The notes under the pieces are model-generated. The model did no database searches, was not told where the DNA came from, and saw nothing but the letters and a program-made list of their open reading frames with translations. From assembly GCF_019175385.1 (NCBI RefSeq), contig NC_083346.1:90650333-90714332 (forward strand): a DNA stretch of 64,000 bases. Reading direction: 5' to 3'. Origin of the DNA: Lycium barbarum (lineage: Eukaryota; Streptophyta; Magnoliopsida; Solanales; Solanaceae). Positions 10,206-22,564 of the stretch are shown one piece after another; position 1 is the stretch's first letter, and every line of letters begins with the position of its first letter. The position numbers and the translations under genes are program-made.

Positions 10206-10813
10206 ATTAAACCCGGATGAGGCTATCTTTGAAGCACGATCATTCGTAGTTTGAAGAAAGAATATATTCCTTTTGTTACATCAATTCAAGGATGGGCTCA
10301 ACTACCATCCTTGGAGGAGTTTGAGAATTTGTTGTCATCACAGGAGCTACTAGCCAAACAGATGGCTAGTGTATGTTTTAAAGAAGGGGAAGGAAATGCT
10401 CTTGTAGCCGACAATAGGAACTTCAAAGGAAAAACATTCACAAATACGCCACACTTTCGATCTCAAATTGTTTCGAGCCCACCAGAAAAGGAGGGGGAGT
10501 CTACTAATAACTATAAGAAGACTCTCAAATGTTACAGGTGTGGTAAAATAGGACACATAAAAAGATATTGACGAACAAAAGAGAGCAATATGGCTCAAGT
10601 TGAGAAAGCTATTGAAGAAGAAGAGGACTGAGGAAGGTGCTTCGTAGCTGAGGCTCGAGTAGTAGATGCCTTCGCTTCCTTCAATTTAGAAAGAGATTGA
10701 ATCATGGATTCAAGAGATAATACGGTCCATCACGTGGAAAAGGAAGGCATTGGTGTCATCAATAAAAAGCAAGAAGATTCCAAAGACATTCAGACTAGTG
10801 ACGGGGTAGCTGC
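10206..10813 (+). pseudogene. Copia gag C-terminus, zinc knuckle and protease remnant (copy 2)
   Basis: It continues the gag interrupted at 7151. The frame reads QLPSLEEFENLLSSQELLAK, MASVCFKEGEGNALVA, then the zinc knuckle CYRCGKIGHIKRY, where the last Cys codon has become a stop (TGT to TGA). Further stops follow, including EEED-stop. The protease motif is reduced to IMDSRDNTVHHVEKE, so the stretch containing the catalytic DSG (DSGCGHHL in copy 1) is largely lost. It ends at VAA, where the giant LTR inserts; the acidic segment resumes at 18431. Confidence 0.75.
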
Positions 10814-10981
10814 TGTTGACACCCAATTTTGTCCCGCCTTTCTTCCAAAATATTTATTTGCACTTCTAATATTTTTGACAACTTAAGAAATATTTATTTA
10901 TACTTTACTACAATTATTAGTTTTTTATTAATATCATCGTTTTTTCATTATCCTACTATAGTCATTAGCTATTATCATTTT

Positions 10982-11184
10982 TTTATTACCATTATTACTA
11001 TTACTATTATCATCATCGTCATCATCATCGTCATCATCATCATCATGATTATTATGATGATGATGATGATGATGATATTATTATTACTATTATTATTATT
11101 ATTACTACTATTACTATTATTATTATTACTACTACTATTATTATTATTAGTATTACTATTACTATTATTACTATTAGTATTACT

Positions 11185-11240
<56 letters not shown>

Positions 11241-11513
11241 TACTATTATTATTATTATTAGTATTACTATTATTAGTAGTATTATTATTATTACTATTAC
11301 TATTATTACTAGTATTACTATTACTATTACTATTACTATTACTATTATTAGTATTACTATTATTAGTACTATTATTAGTATTATTATTATTATTATTACT
11401 ATTATTAGTACTATTACTATTACTATTATTATTATTATTATTATTATTATCATCATGATTATTATTAGTACTAGTACTAGTACTAGTACTAGTACTATTA
11501 CTATTACTATTAC

Positions 11514-11546
<33 letters not shown>

Positions 11547-11547
11547 C
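10982..11547. repeat. Compound trinucleotide microsatellite
   Basis: About 560 bp of ATT, ACT, AGT, ATC and ATG trinucleotides in mixed runs, including an (AGTACT) run near 11467-11497. Both strands stay open in some frames and give poly-Leu or poly-Ile translations that are not genes. The other two giant LTRs lack this block, so it expanded in this copy. Confidence 0.95.
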
Positions 11548-11892
11548 TTACGCATCGCATTCATTTTGTACAATTAGACGATAGCATTTACTTACTTTTA
11601 AACTTTATAAATGTTATCGCGCAACTATTACGATATCTTGTAATAAACATATTTTTAATATTTTAGCACGCGAGGGTTTTTCATCTTAATTTAGGAGCCC
11701 AAATAAATATAAGGGAAGAAAGCATATTAAATGGACTTCATACTAGCCCAATTCATACAAAATAAGTAACCCATTCGGCCAAATAAATGGCCCATCTGAA
11801 ATATTTCTTAAAAACTAGGTCCAAAATCAAGCCCATCTGATAAATTCATCCAGCCCAATACATTTAGCCCATTAAGACATTAAGTAGAATAT

Positions 11893-14334
11893 TGTCACGA
11901 CCCAACTAGGGATCGTGACGGGTACCCGGAGCTAGGTACCGAGCACCGCTCACTTTACTACTCATCTTACTCATCTAATACTTCTTTGCAAATTTTTATT
12001 CATGGAAGTGTAAGAAAGCGTATATTTTATAGGAACATAAATGCTTTATACTTGTTTGCCTTTCGGCTATCAAAATAACATATATATACATAACAACATC
12101 ATGTGAGACCATATAACCCACACTGCGTATCTACGAGCCTCTACTGACATACTATATACATAGACGGAACAAGACTCCGTCATGCCCAAAAATACACATA
12201 TGTACCAAAAGAATAACCATAAGCACCTCCGAACAATGGAGTGCTCTCTATCAGCTGACAGCTACTGAGGATCTGGGCCAAGCTCACCTCCTTGTCTACC
12301 TGTGGGCATGAACACAGCGTCCAAAGAAAACGGACGTCAGTACGAATATTGTAATGAGTATGAGAGGCATAAACAAAGAAGAAAGACATCAATAATGCAA
12401 TGAGAACATCGATATGCAACATCTGGATCTGAATAACAATCATATGGAAAGTAATGCATGCTGTCTTACTCATGCTCATCATCACGTCATATATGCATAA
12501 TATGCAAGCTGCCCGTCCATGTCGGAACGGTGTGATAATCAATAACATTAGCCCGCGTCCAGGCCTCCCGCGTCCGGGGTACCATCTCATGCCGCCCACT
12601 AGTGGTGTTTGCCCATACCAAAAGGTCATGGTGTATCCGTATAGCTGCCCGCCTTGGCGGTGACTGCCCGGCTAACTAGGCCCGGTGTGATGCAATCATG
12701 TCATGCTCATCATAAAATGCTTACTATCATATACTTATCAAAACATGCTTATCTTATCATAGTTCATGCATGAAGCTCAAGATCATTTCTACTCTATCGG
12801 GGTGATGTAAGGTCGTGATCCCCCGATGTCATTATGGAGCAATTATTGACATTCTGCCTCACCTTGAAGGAACTAGTACATAAGGTGAGTGTAGGCGACA
12901 ATAACCTTATTATCAATATAGCACCATCATATCGTATCTCTTATCTTATATAAACATTTATGAATGTAGGCTCTTAACTTTCCGGAAAATGGAAACTCAT
13001 GAAGAGGATAAAGAGTTTACGCTATAGGATTCATGCCATTAGAAAGAAAGGACTAGCCTCACATACCTTGGTCGTTTAACTAAGCTATCGCTCTCTTGTT
13101 CTCCTTCAATATCACGTCGTTACCTTCATGAGAGAATTCGAATTAACATTAGTTAATTGACTACAAGAACGCATCGTTAATTCTAGGAAAAATTGGGCAG
13201 CACTTCCTTTGTTTATACTACTTTTCCCATGTTCTATATCAACTCCCAACATTCACAATACTACTCACCATATCACAATCAACAATCTTCATTTATGCGT
13301 ATTTAGCAAAATCCACCATTTTCCTCCAATTTTTCCCATATTTCTACTTATAGCTCATCTTTGTGTTTTCACGCATTTAATGCTTGTTTCATGATATACA
13401 CATCACTATAACGTATTCCTAATCACAACTCTTCAACTTTCATGATTCAATTCCACTATCATTCAATTATGTCACTATTTACTCAATAATGACCCACTTT
13501 CTATGTTCTTCTACATTTCAAGTATCTAAGCCTTCCAATACCTTAAACATCATGAAATGATCATAAAACTTACCTTGGATGTTGGTTGAACAAGCCTTGA
13601 GTTGAGTTTCTACCTTAGCATCAAAACCCTTCTTCACCTCCTGTTGATTTTCTTTAAGGAAGATGAACCCTACTTAGTTTTCATACACTTTATTTCATGA
13701 ATTATGTGTTGTTGATCTTAGTTTCCCTTGGATTTCTCTTGTGGTTGAAGAGTAGGGAAAGTTTTAGAGGCTTCTTGAGTTGGAAGAGGTGGGAAATGAA
13801 ATGGGTGAAATGAAAAATGACCCTTTACACTTAATTTAAAAGTTGGCCGAGACCCATTATACGGACCAACATACGGTCCGTACTATTTATACGGACCGTA
13901 TGTAGGGGCATACAATTGGTCCAGTAGCTGGTTCCTTCATTGGCCAATTATACGGCCAGTATAAACTATACGGTCCGTAGGTTGGACCGTATAATGCCCA
14001 GTGGTTCCGTTTTCGTTCTCGTTGTCTCGTTCGATCTCCGATCCTTATGGAACCTTCTTAACACTTGTTTAATACTTCAATACCAATCTAAGGGACGTCA
14101 TTGCATGTTTCTAAGACACCATTATGCCCTCACCAACTCGTTGCTCGTTATTCCTACTCGCTATACGACTTACGATTCGCTTTCCTTAACAACTTCCTTT
14201 CCTTATCTCGAATGGTTTAGAAATCTCGTTTGGGGTTATCAAACATTATTCCTACTCATCGAAATGTTGTATACGCTATGACCTTCGTTGTCCTATTCAT
14301 AGTACAGGTACGGGGAATCTTCCAAGGTGTAACA
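11893..14334 (-). mobile_element. Solo LTR, Tekay-like gypsy, minus orientation
   Basis: A 2442-bp LTR that begins TGTCACGACCC and ends TTCCAAGGTGTAACA. It has a perfect 5-bp target duplication, AATAT (11888-11892 and 14335-14339). It aligns with the LTRs at 19872 and 27561 over recognisable blocks (CGTCAGTACGAA, CCTCCCGCGTCCGGGGTAC, ATTCATGCCAT). Palindromic ACGGTCCGT or ACGGACCGT motifs cluster at about 13858-13992. It is nested inside the giant LTR. No coding sequence. Confidence 0.9.
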
Positions 14335-14724
14335 AATATATCCTAACCGTTGGATTACATCTAATGGTTCAGATTCGTTCTTCATTTTAAACCCTACAAC
14401 TCGTCTCTTTCCAAAGGCAGTCGCGCCTGGTTCTCTTCCCACTTCTATCCTCAGTAATGGCCCAAAGGATTTCAACCCCAATATCAGAAGAGGTCTTGCC
14501 ATTTCGGGAAAGACCTCCGAATCTCTTGCTAAGAGGTTTTCTTTATTAATTTCTTTTCATTTTCTATAGTACAAAGCTTTAATGGATTTTTTCTCCTTCT
14601 TCCTTTTCTGATCTGGTGACTGAAATGTTCATAAAAAAAATCCGGACGTTTGGATTTCAAATGGAGTTTTCACTATGAAATCCCGCCCAAAATCTTGGAA
14701 TCCTAGTAAACCCTAAGCTCATCC

Positions 14725-14732
14725 TATAAATA
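14725..14732 (+). promoter_or_regulatory. Probable TATA box of the giant LTR
   Basis: TATAAATA, about 1.46 kb into the LTR once the nested LTR is removed. The other full copy has the same motif on its sense strand (37564-37571), about 1.1 kb from its start. A possible splice donor (AAAAAG|GTAATC) follows near 15073. Confidence 0.5.
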
Positions 14733-17700
14733 CTATCGTTTGGTTTTCATTGAGGCGGGCTTGGCTGTTTTCGTCCCTCTCTAAAACATCAAAATATACT
14801 ATTCTCGCTCCTTAACTAGCATTCATCTCTAAGAAAAGCTTTAGTTAGCCGTCGTTCTCGGAAATAGGAGCCTAGCATTTTACTTGTTCGGATTAGATTG
14901 GTCTCAATTTGTGAGGAAGAAGCGGAGTCAAGGGAATTTTTTTTAGACGCTTCGTTGGTCTCTGTTGGCTGATAGCCATAAGAGAGACGTTCGAACTCAT
15001 TTGTCGAGCTTCGGATCTGTTCGTTACGAGAGAGTAGATTCGAGGCCCCGTCCTAGTTCACTGCCTCCGAAAAAGGTAATCTTCATGTATTAAGCATTTT
15101 ATTATTTTCTGCTTGTTCCAATCTTATGTTAGTTCGGTTTATTTTTTAGTTGTCTTTAGTTCTCTTTGTATGGAGTATGGTTGAACTGGTTAGCTTACAC
15201 TTTTTTATGCCAAATTTTGTGTAGACTACTATTAGTTTAAGTTTTGTTCGAGTTAGGTGATTGGCTTTCATTTTCTAAAAATTTGTGTGTGTTATGTATG
15301 ATTGAATGTGCTTGGAGTTTATGTAAAAGGTCAGTCCTCATACTTGTTAGTTGTTCCTCATGGTCATGTAAACCCACATTTGTTGTGATAATACGTTAAA
15401 AAAGACTCTGTCCTCCTTTGCTTGCCTTCTTTTTTAACCTTTTTTTTTTTAGTTTCTGTTTTAATGTAGTCTTTTCAGTGTGTTCGTTTTGTTTTGCGGG
15501 TTCTGTCGCTATTTCACACTTTCGATCAATTTCTTGGCTCTGTTTTATGTGTATTTAAGTTCAAGTATGAATTAGCTAATTAAATTCAGGAGTGCTTTGG
15601 TTTTATTTGAGCCGTTGTATTAGCACGGGATATGAAATCTATCCCTGTCTTTTTCCTTTCTGTGCTTACATGGGTGTTTTTAGTCGTCTAAGTATGATTC
15701 CCTTTCCTTCTCCCATAGTTCTAGTTAAAGAATTAGTGTCAAACTTCACAGTAGAGATTAATGAGGGATAGAATCTGAATGTTTCTTTTCTCGTTTAGTT
15801 AAATATATATATATATATATATATATATAACTTAAGTCGTTTAAATAATTGTTGCCCAGTTTATTTTCTTTTTTTTTTCTTGAATTTTACTAAAGACAAT
15901 TTCTTAAATCAGTAACTTTTACTTTCAGAACTGTTTCCTAAGTTCCAATGCATTTTTCGAGAGTTTAAGTGTTAGGATACTTTACGAATCAGTACAACTA
16001 CTCTTTCTTTCAAATATCTAAGTTTATTTGAATTTTTCTTAGCTGCATATTGTCAAAATAGTAAGCTTTGCCGTGATCACTTATTCGTGTCTCATTTACA
16101 TGTTTTAGCCTTAATAGTACATTATTTTGAGTTGAAGTATCAAATATGATTTAGAGAGTTAGCTTTTCCAGTCCAGTTAGCTTACTCTAACCAAAATGAT
16201 CCTCAAGGATTATTGTACTGTTCAGATTATTAATATCAGAATTTGGAGTCTACTAACCTTTAAAGACTAACTAAGGTTGAGTTTTCTTCCTTTTTACTAA
16301 TGCAGCAATGTAGGCAGCCTTAAGGTCTTTATGTGCATTGTTTAAGGTTTAAAGAATAGGGTTAACAACATGATTATCTCAAGCTTAAGTGGTCGATAAC
16401 ATAGTTGCTGCTAATATGATTTTTCCAAAATATGTTTTGAAACCTTCTTAGTAACATTCCTTCACCTAGCTTTGATTTTAGGTCAAAATCATGAGCTGAG
16501 CTAAGTCAATGTTGTTAGGTACTATATTAGGCTTCCATAGCTCTGAAATATGCTTTTAAAAGTGTTTTGGTACTTTGCAAATCCTAAAGTACATATGTGT
16601 GTTTGAAAACTAGATAAATGATTGAATCTGTGGAGTTTCAGTAGTTTAAAGCTTGATTTTGTGACAACCTTGTGTATTATGTGTTAAGCTTTGCATTAAC
16701 ATTGGTCTGGTCTTATTTCATTCACTAAGTATTTTAGGTACATAAAGTATTAGTGTTGGGACTGTCACATGTGTTTAAACTGCAAATTGTTCCCACACCC
16801 AGCATGCCTAAAAATGATTAAATTCAGCATGGTTGCTCTATTTTGAGTGTTTAGCTAAGCATGTGTTGCAACAATGGCTGTGACACTGTCACATTTTTAC
16901 AGTTGGTTTAGTCTTTTCCTTTTTTGTTGGTACTATGTTATGGTTCTTGAATCTTTCGGCTCATATGATGTCTTCTGCCAATTGAGTTTGGCCTATTTGG
17001 CTTGTGAAATAGACTGGTTTTGAGAGATTTTTGGGCTAATAAGAGCAGTAGCGCAGAAGTTCAGTCCTTTACTTCTTCTTTTTTTATCTGGGTCTGGCCC
17101 AAGAGTGGCATTCAAATAATTATACTTATGATCATCTTTTCTTTTTATGTACACAGCTTGTATCTATGTATATTATAGAGTTACACTTACATTGAGTAAT
17201 TAGTTTCTGTTCTTTTCTTCCTTACCAGTGATTAACCACTGCATCTATTTACATAATGTATACATAAATCACTTGTTTGGCTTGAATATTGAAACTGCTC
17301 TGTTATGTTGGTTGTCGATTATAAAATCTCGTATATTATAAAATCATATCGCTGCTCTAATTCTTTTTTTTCTTTGGTTTCTTCTTTTGCATGACCTCGG
17401 GAGTTGCGAGAAGTCTCAAATGAGATCGCTATATCAGAACAACTTCATTGCTTCACCTTGTGTCCCTAGCTCTCTCTCTAAACTCGTCCGAACTCAAACA
17501 ATAAGGGTCGAGATGAAATCCTGAAGTTACATCAGTTTCTTATTCGGGTCTCCCTCTCCCCTGGAAAACGATCCGAGCAGAAGCAAGAGAAAGAGGGAGA
17601 GGGCGAGAAAGGCTACTACATTTTAAAGCATATCTTATGTTTTGCTTAATTCATTTGTGTTCGTATGTGATTATTTAGCTACCTTAGAATACCTAATTTA

Positions 17701-18430
17701 GTGGGGTTAATTGGGATGTTATTTCGGTATAATAATAGAAATATTTTAATTCATTTCACGAAGTATTTTAGTGCATCTTTGAAAGAAAAAATAAGTTTTA
17801 AACGTTTCGAAGCCTTCATTTTCGTCGAGTGCCTAATTTAACCAAGAAAAGAGTCTGCTTATAAAGTTATTTTTAATAAAAATTTATATTAGCTATTTAT
17901 CTATCTTGTCTGGTCACTCAATATATTTCTAAGTCGTTAAAGTCAATTGATACCTAGCCATTGAGTTATTTCAAATGTTTATAAAAACGTTGCATGATCC
18001 CACGCTTTCTTTAGTTTAACTTATATTAAAATATTTTCTACAAATTACTATCTTATTTAATTTAAATAGCATTCTTATATTTCCCATTTATAATCTTGAT
18101 AATATTTCCAAGCTATTTTCTTAAATATTTAAAATGCTATATTTGCATATTTAGTCTTAATTAATTAACCTAAGTTTAATCGGTAACCATAAATTAACGG
18201 AATTCTAATGGATGCCTAAGACCTTTCCATTAGGATATTTAGAACCCTTACCTAGAATTTGTTAGGTTAGTAAGAATTTTAAAATTGGAGTTTAGTTTAG
18301 CAATATTTAGTTAATAATTAGGTGTCCTAATTCACCGTTAGAATAATTAGGTGGCAACTCCTTAAATTAAATATTAGGAATCACCAATATGTTGTACTCC
18401 GCTTTGACCTGGTTAAAATGGGGTATAACA

Positions 18431-19195
18431 GCTTCTGCCGAGGTAATCAACGAACCAGATGCTGAAACTAGTAATCAAAGTCTGGACATGAAGGATGTTG
18501 AAGTAGAACATGAGCCGGCAGTGTCTGAAACTATATATGTCAATGGTGACAATTTCAGACAAAGCATTAAGGGAGATATAGTGAAAGTTGAAGTCTCTAG
18601 TCAATCATCTGACATATCAAGGTTAATTACTGGCTCAGAGGAAATACTGGAAGCAAATGGAGAAGCAAAAGATCAACTAAATGAAGAGACTGACCTTGAA
18701 GACTCAATTTCATATGGAGATACAAATGGTATGATTTTTGGAGGCTCTGAAGCTGCAAAACAGTTTATAGAGGAATTGGAAAGGGAATATGATAATGGAT
18801 CCTATGGTGGAGCTAAGGCTTCAAAGGAAAGTAATGGCCAGATCGTTACTGACTCATGTGCTTCTCCAGATAACACAATTGTCAAGGAGCTAAGAGAAAA
18901 GGGGAATCTGGAAACTCAAGAACGTAAAACTCAGCATGGAGATGATTCACGTGGTTCGCAAAGGCCAAAAATAATTATTGTTAAGCCAGCTCGCTATAAA
19001 GATGAAAAATTTACCGGTACGTATTCATGCTTCTTTGCAGGCCCAATTAATGGCAGAAAACCTTCGTCATTTGAAGAAGCAAGAGGAGACAGGAAAATAT
19101 GTCTGAGATCTTCACCAAGGCACACCCAAAAGCTTCATCTGAGTTCTTCTGTAACAAGCTCGAGGTAGTTTCTAAAAAATCACTTTAAGGGGGAG
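18431..19195 (+). pseudogene. Toc159-like acidic segment plus RNase H stub of Copia copy 2
   Basis: An open frame, the counterpart of the acidic part of copy 1: EVINEPDAETSNQSLDMKD, ISYGDTNGMIFGGSEAAKQF, IEELEREYDNGSYGGAKASK, NGQIVTD. It then returns to Copia-like sequence (VKELREKG, FFAGPINGRKPSSFEEA), and in another frame the RNase H tail reads EIFTKAHPKASSEFFCNKLE. The polypurine tract AAGGGGGAG (19187-19195) abuts the LTR. The acidic segment keeps GGSEAAKQFIEELE and GQIVTD, hallmarks I associate with the Toc159 A-domain. It begins right at the giant-LTR insertion, so its upstream part lies at 10780-10813. Confidence 0.65.
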
Positions 19196-19483
19196 TGTGA
19201 AGAAATAAAGTTGATTTTTTGGAGGTACAAAAAATCCTAGATATTTAGTAAGGGATCTAGAATAATCTAGTATAGAATCTTGGATAATTATCTTAAAGAA
19301 AATCTAGATATTCTAGAGTAGTGGTAGAAGATAAAGTTTACTAGATTTTTCTTGTAGATGTATCTAGAATAATTTCTAGAACCATCCCTACACAAGTATA
19401 AATAGGGGTGGCCTTAGTCATTTGTAATCAAGCCAAGTTAACCCAACACAACCCATAAAAACACAATTCAAGCCAATTCAAGT
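19196..19483 (+). repeat. 3' LTR of Copia copy 2, first part
   Basis: It starts TGTGAAGAAATAAAGTTG directly after the polypurine tract and ends in AAGCCAATTCAAGT, where the LINE inserted. A TATA-like ACAAGTATAAATAGGGG lies near 19393. The remainder of the LTR is at 42432-42549. Confidence 0.85.
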
Positions 19484-19614
19484 CTCTAGAATTTGGAAGA
19501 ATATTAGATTAAACTACACTGTTCAGCAAAAAAGTTCCTCTCTTCTCTCTCCTCGATGACGGTCATATAACGGCTCTCTTCTAAAGAGTTAATCCACGCG
19601 CCACCTTCACGGAG

Positions 19615-19866
19615 GTGCCGGGAGGCTCTCTTCCGGCGCATCCATCGAAGGAACCTTTACCACCAGATGGGACGATGCTACCCACGGCTGGAATTCAAGG
19701 ATTTAGCTTCTACGCCAACACAATTACTGCTCCATCATCATTAATTCTAACACCTATTAGACATGCTAGGGAACAAGTAACTGCTAAACAAACTATACAC
19801 AATGGAGTGCCTGCTATCATTTTCAAAGGTCAGGAATATTATGGAATCATGGCGGCTGAGTGTAGA
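19615..19866 (+). pseudogene. LINE ORF1, N-terminal part
   Basis: This frame reads KQTIHNGVPAIIFKGQEYYG, then MAAECRYT, and runs into the gypsy target site. Removing the gypsy element joins CRYT to FVGRFLKARPQIDTIKSQF at 32087, so the ORF1 frame is restored across the insertion. Plant L1 ORF1 proteins bind the element RNA. The actual start is uncertain; the Met at 19615 is only the first in frame. Confidence 0.7.
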
Positions 19867-19871
19867 TACAC
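19867..19871. repeat. Target-site duplication of the gypsy element, left
   Basis: TACAC, repeated exactly at 32082-32086 on the other side of the element. Confidence 0.9.
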
Positions 19872-20052
19872 TGTCACGACCCGGCTAGGGGCCGTGACGG
19901 GTACCCGAGGCTAACCACCGAGCACCACTCGTTCTACTACTCATCATACTCATTAAACGTTCTTTTATCAAATTCATACTCAAATTATAAGAAAATCATC
20001 TTTCATTTGAAAACATAAATGCTTTTATATAAATAAGCCTTTCGGCCATCAA

Positions 20053-20093
<41 letters not shown>

Positions 20094-22383
20094 ACAGCAA
20101 CCTCGTGAGACTATATAACTCACACTGCGTATCTACGAGCCTCTACTGGAGTGCTAGACATAAGGACGGGACAGGATCCCGTCGTGCCCAAAATATGTAT
20201 ATATGTACACAAAAGAATAATCAAGGCACCTCCGGGATAATGGAGTGCCCTCAGATCAGCTACTAGCTCCTACGAGTCTGGGTCAAGATCACCTCCCTGT
20301 CTACCTGTGGGCATTAACACAGCGTCCAAAAAAAACGAACGTCAGTACGAACATTGTACTGAGTATGAGAGGCATAAACAACAACAATACATCAATGAGA
20401 TAAAGGAAGCATCAATAAGGAGCAAATGTATATGACTGTCTCTTATAAAAGAAATAACACATGATGTCTTACTCATAATCATCATCATATCATATATGCA
20501 TAAATGTATAAACTACCCGTCCATATCGGATCGGTGTGATAATCATTAGCCTGCGTCCAGGCCTCCCGCGTCCGGGGTACAATCTCATGCCGCCCACTAG
20601 TGGTGTCTGCCAATGTCACCTAGACATGGTGTATACATATAGTTGCCCGCCTTAGCGGTGTCTGCCCCGCCATATAGGCGCGGTGCGATAGCATCATGTA
20701 CATTTCATAGACTTATCATATTCTCATCATATCATTATCATAATGCATGACTGGAAACTTAAGACAATTATATTCTATCGGGGTGACATAAGGTCGTGAA
20801 CCCCCGATTCCAATATGGAGCATCTATGAGTATTCTCCCTCACCTTGAAAGAAATAGTGTATAAGGTGAGTGTATACAACAAACGACATTATTAACTTAT
20901 AGAAACATCATATCATAACTCTAGAATCTTTAGACTCAAGCTCATCATCATCATTATTAGGCACATAACGTATCTCTTATCTCATATAGCTATTCATGAA
21001 CATAGACTCATCGTCATCCGGAATGTAGGAGAATTATGAAGAGGAAAGAAAAATCATGTTATAGGATTCATGCCATAGAAAGAAAGGACTAGCCTCACAT
21101 TCCTTTTCGTTTATCTACTCTTGAACGTTCCTCTTCGATATTCACGTTTCTACCTTCAAGAGAAGTCGCATGAACATTAGCTAATCGATTACTTAAACGC
21201 GTACTAAAGCTAAAGAGAATTGGGCAGCATTTCCTTTGTTTATACAACTTTTCCCATATTCTATATCAACTCCCAAACGTTCATAACAATATTCACAATA
21301 TCGCAAACAACAATCATCATTCATCTACATTTCCCACAATTCACCATTTTCCTTCAATTTCTCCACAATTATGGTTATAGCTCACTATCGCGTTTTCTCA
21401 TATATAATACTTATTTCATAGTATAAATGTCATTAATGACATATTTACAATCACAACATATCGATAATCATGACTCATATTAATCTTCTATTCACAATTT
21501 CCACTAATCTCATCTTTTGTAATCCATTTTCCATTTTCTTCCATAATCCTAGTGTTTCAACTTTTCCTTACCTTTAACAACATGAAATAATCATGAAACT
21601 CACCTTTGAATGCGTAGGAATGGGTTTTGGTTGGTAATACTTCACTTGGAGAAAACCCTAACTCCAATCTCAAGAGAATTCTTGACTTGGAGAGCTTTCT
21701 TACACTTGATTCACTTGAATCTATGGTATAAACCTTTGCTTTCCCTTGTATTCTTGTAGATGAAGTTTGTGGAACCTTCTAGAGGTATTGAGAGATAAGA
21801 AGTGTGTGGGAAATGAAATTAATGAAGTGGGATCACATATACATATATAATTGAACTTACTCAGCCCGTCGGGACTTTCACGGACAATTTTACGGTCCGT
21901 GGAACATTGTACGATTCGTACAACTAGTTGTGGTTCACCACAGGAAACCATCATTTCTGTTGGGTATTATACGGACCAGTGTACGGTCCGTGGAAAGTTT
22001 CACGGTCCGTGCAACACGGTCGTGGAACTCACAACTTTTTCCGAAGTTGTCCGCGTCGTTTCGTTTGATCTCCAATCCTTATACAATCTTCTTAACACTT
22101 GTTTAATACTTCATTAATGATCTAAACATCCCTATAACTCATCCTCAAGACTTTACCAAACAATTCTTAACGCAATAATTTACGAGACATTTCCTAAACC
22201 TCACTTATACTCCTCTTATTCTTATCAATCCTTATTCCATCAATTCATATAGCTCCAAGATCTTAACGTACGCATTCTAAGACCACTAATTATCCATCTT
22301 ATAACCTTAAGAACTTCATGTGACCCTTAAGCTCGCGTTGGTTGATTCACTCTGCGACGACATTAAATTTCCAAGGTGTAACA
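19872..22383 (-). repeat. 3' LTR of gypsy element
   Basis: A 2512-bp LTR; plus strand TGTCACGACCCGG to CCAAGGTGTAACA. It contains a (TA)n run at about 20048-20089 and a cluster of ACGGTCCGT/ACGGACCGT palindromes at about 21892-22012. It shares most of its length with the right LTR. Confidence 0.9.
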
Positions 22384-22404
22384 CTCTTCCCCCCCCCCCC
22401 CCCC
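22384..22404 (-). promoter_or_regulatory. Polypurine tract expanded to poly(G)
   Basis: On the minus strand the LTR is preceded by a run of 16 G followed by AAGAG. The position is right for the polypurine tract that primes plus-strand DNA synthesis; the long pure G run is unusual. Confidence 0.7.
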
Positions 22405-22564
22405 TCTTTTTGGAACATTCGGCCTCGCCAGAGTTTCCCCTGTAATATGGCGCTACCATCCTGTCACAACAACCCACAATAATAGTGCCTCATAGGGCCA
22501 CAACAAAATAGAACTATAAATTGGCCACACACGACCAAAAGCATGAAAAGCAAGCATACATACC

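Larger units (their letters stand above)
10814..18430 (+). mobile_element. Giant solo LTR (about 5.2 kb without its insertion)
   Basis: It starts TGTTGACACCCAATTTTG and ends GGGGTATAACA. Flanks GCTGC (10809-10813) and GCTTC (18431-18435) fit a 5-bp target duplication with one change, and removing the element rejoins the Copia frame. Orientation is inferred from a TATAAATA box at 14725 and a following leader-like stretch. The conserved 3' region (about 18180-18430) matches, inverted, the ends at 33414 and 61415. With the 2.44-kb nested LTR removed it is about 5.17 kb, close to the 5.27-kb copy at 33414. LTRs this long suggest a Tat/Ogre-type gypsy family, but no internal coding region is present to prove it. 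Confidence 0.7.

Noticed and set aside
10829..11573. Long open frames on both strands rich in Leu or Ile
   Set aside because: They are translations of a trinucleotide microsatellite, open on both strands for compositional reasons only.
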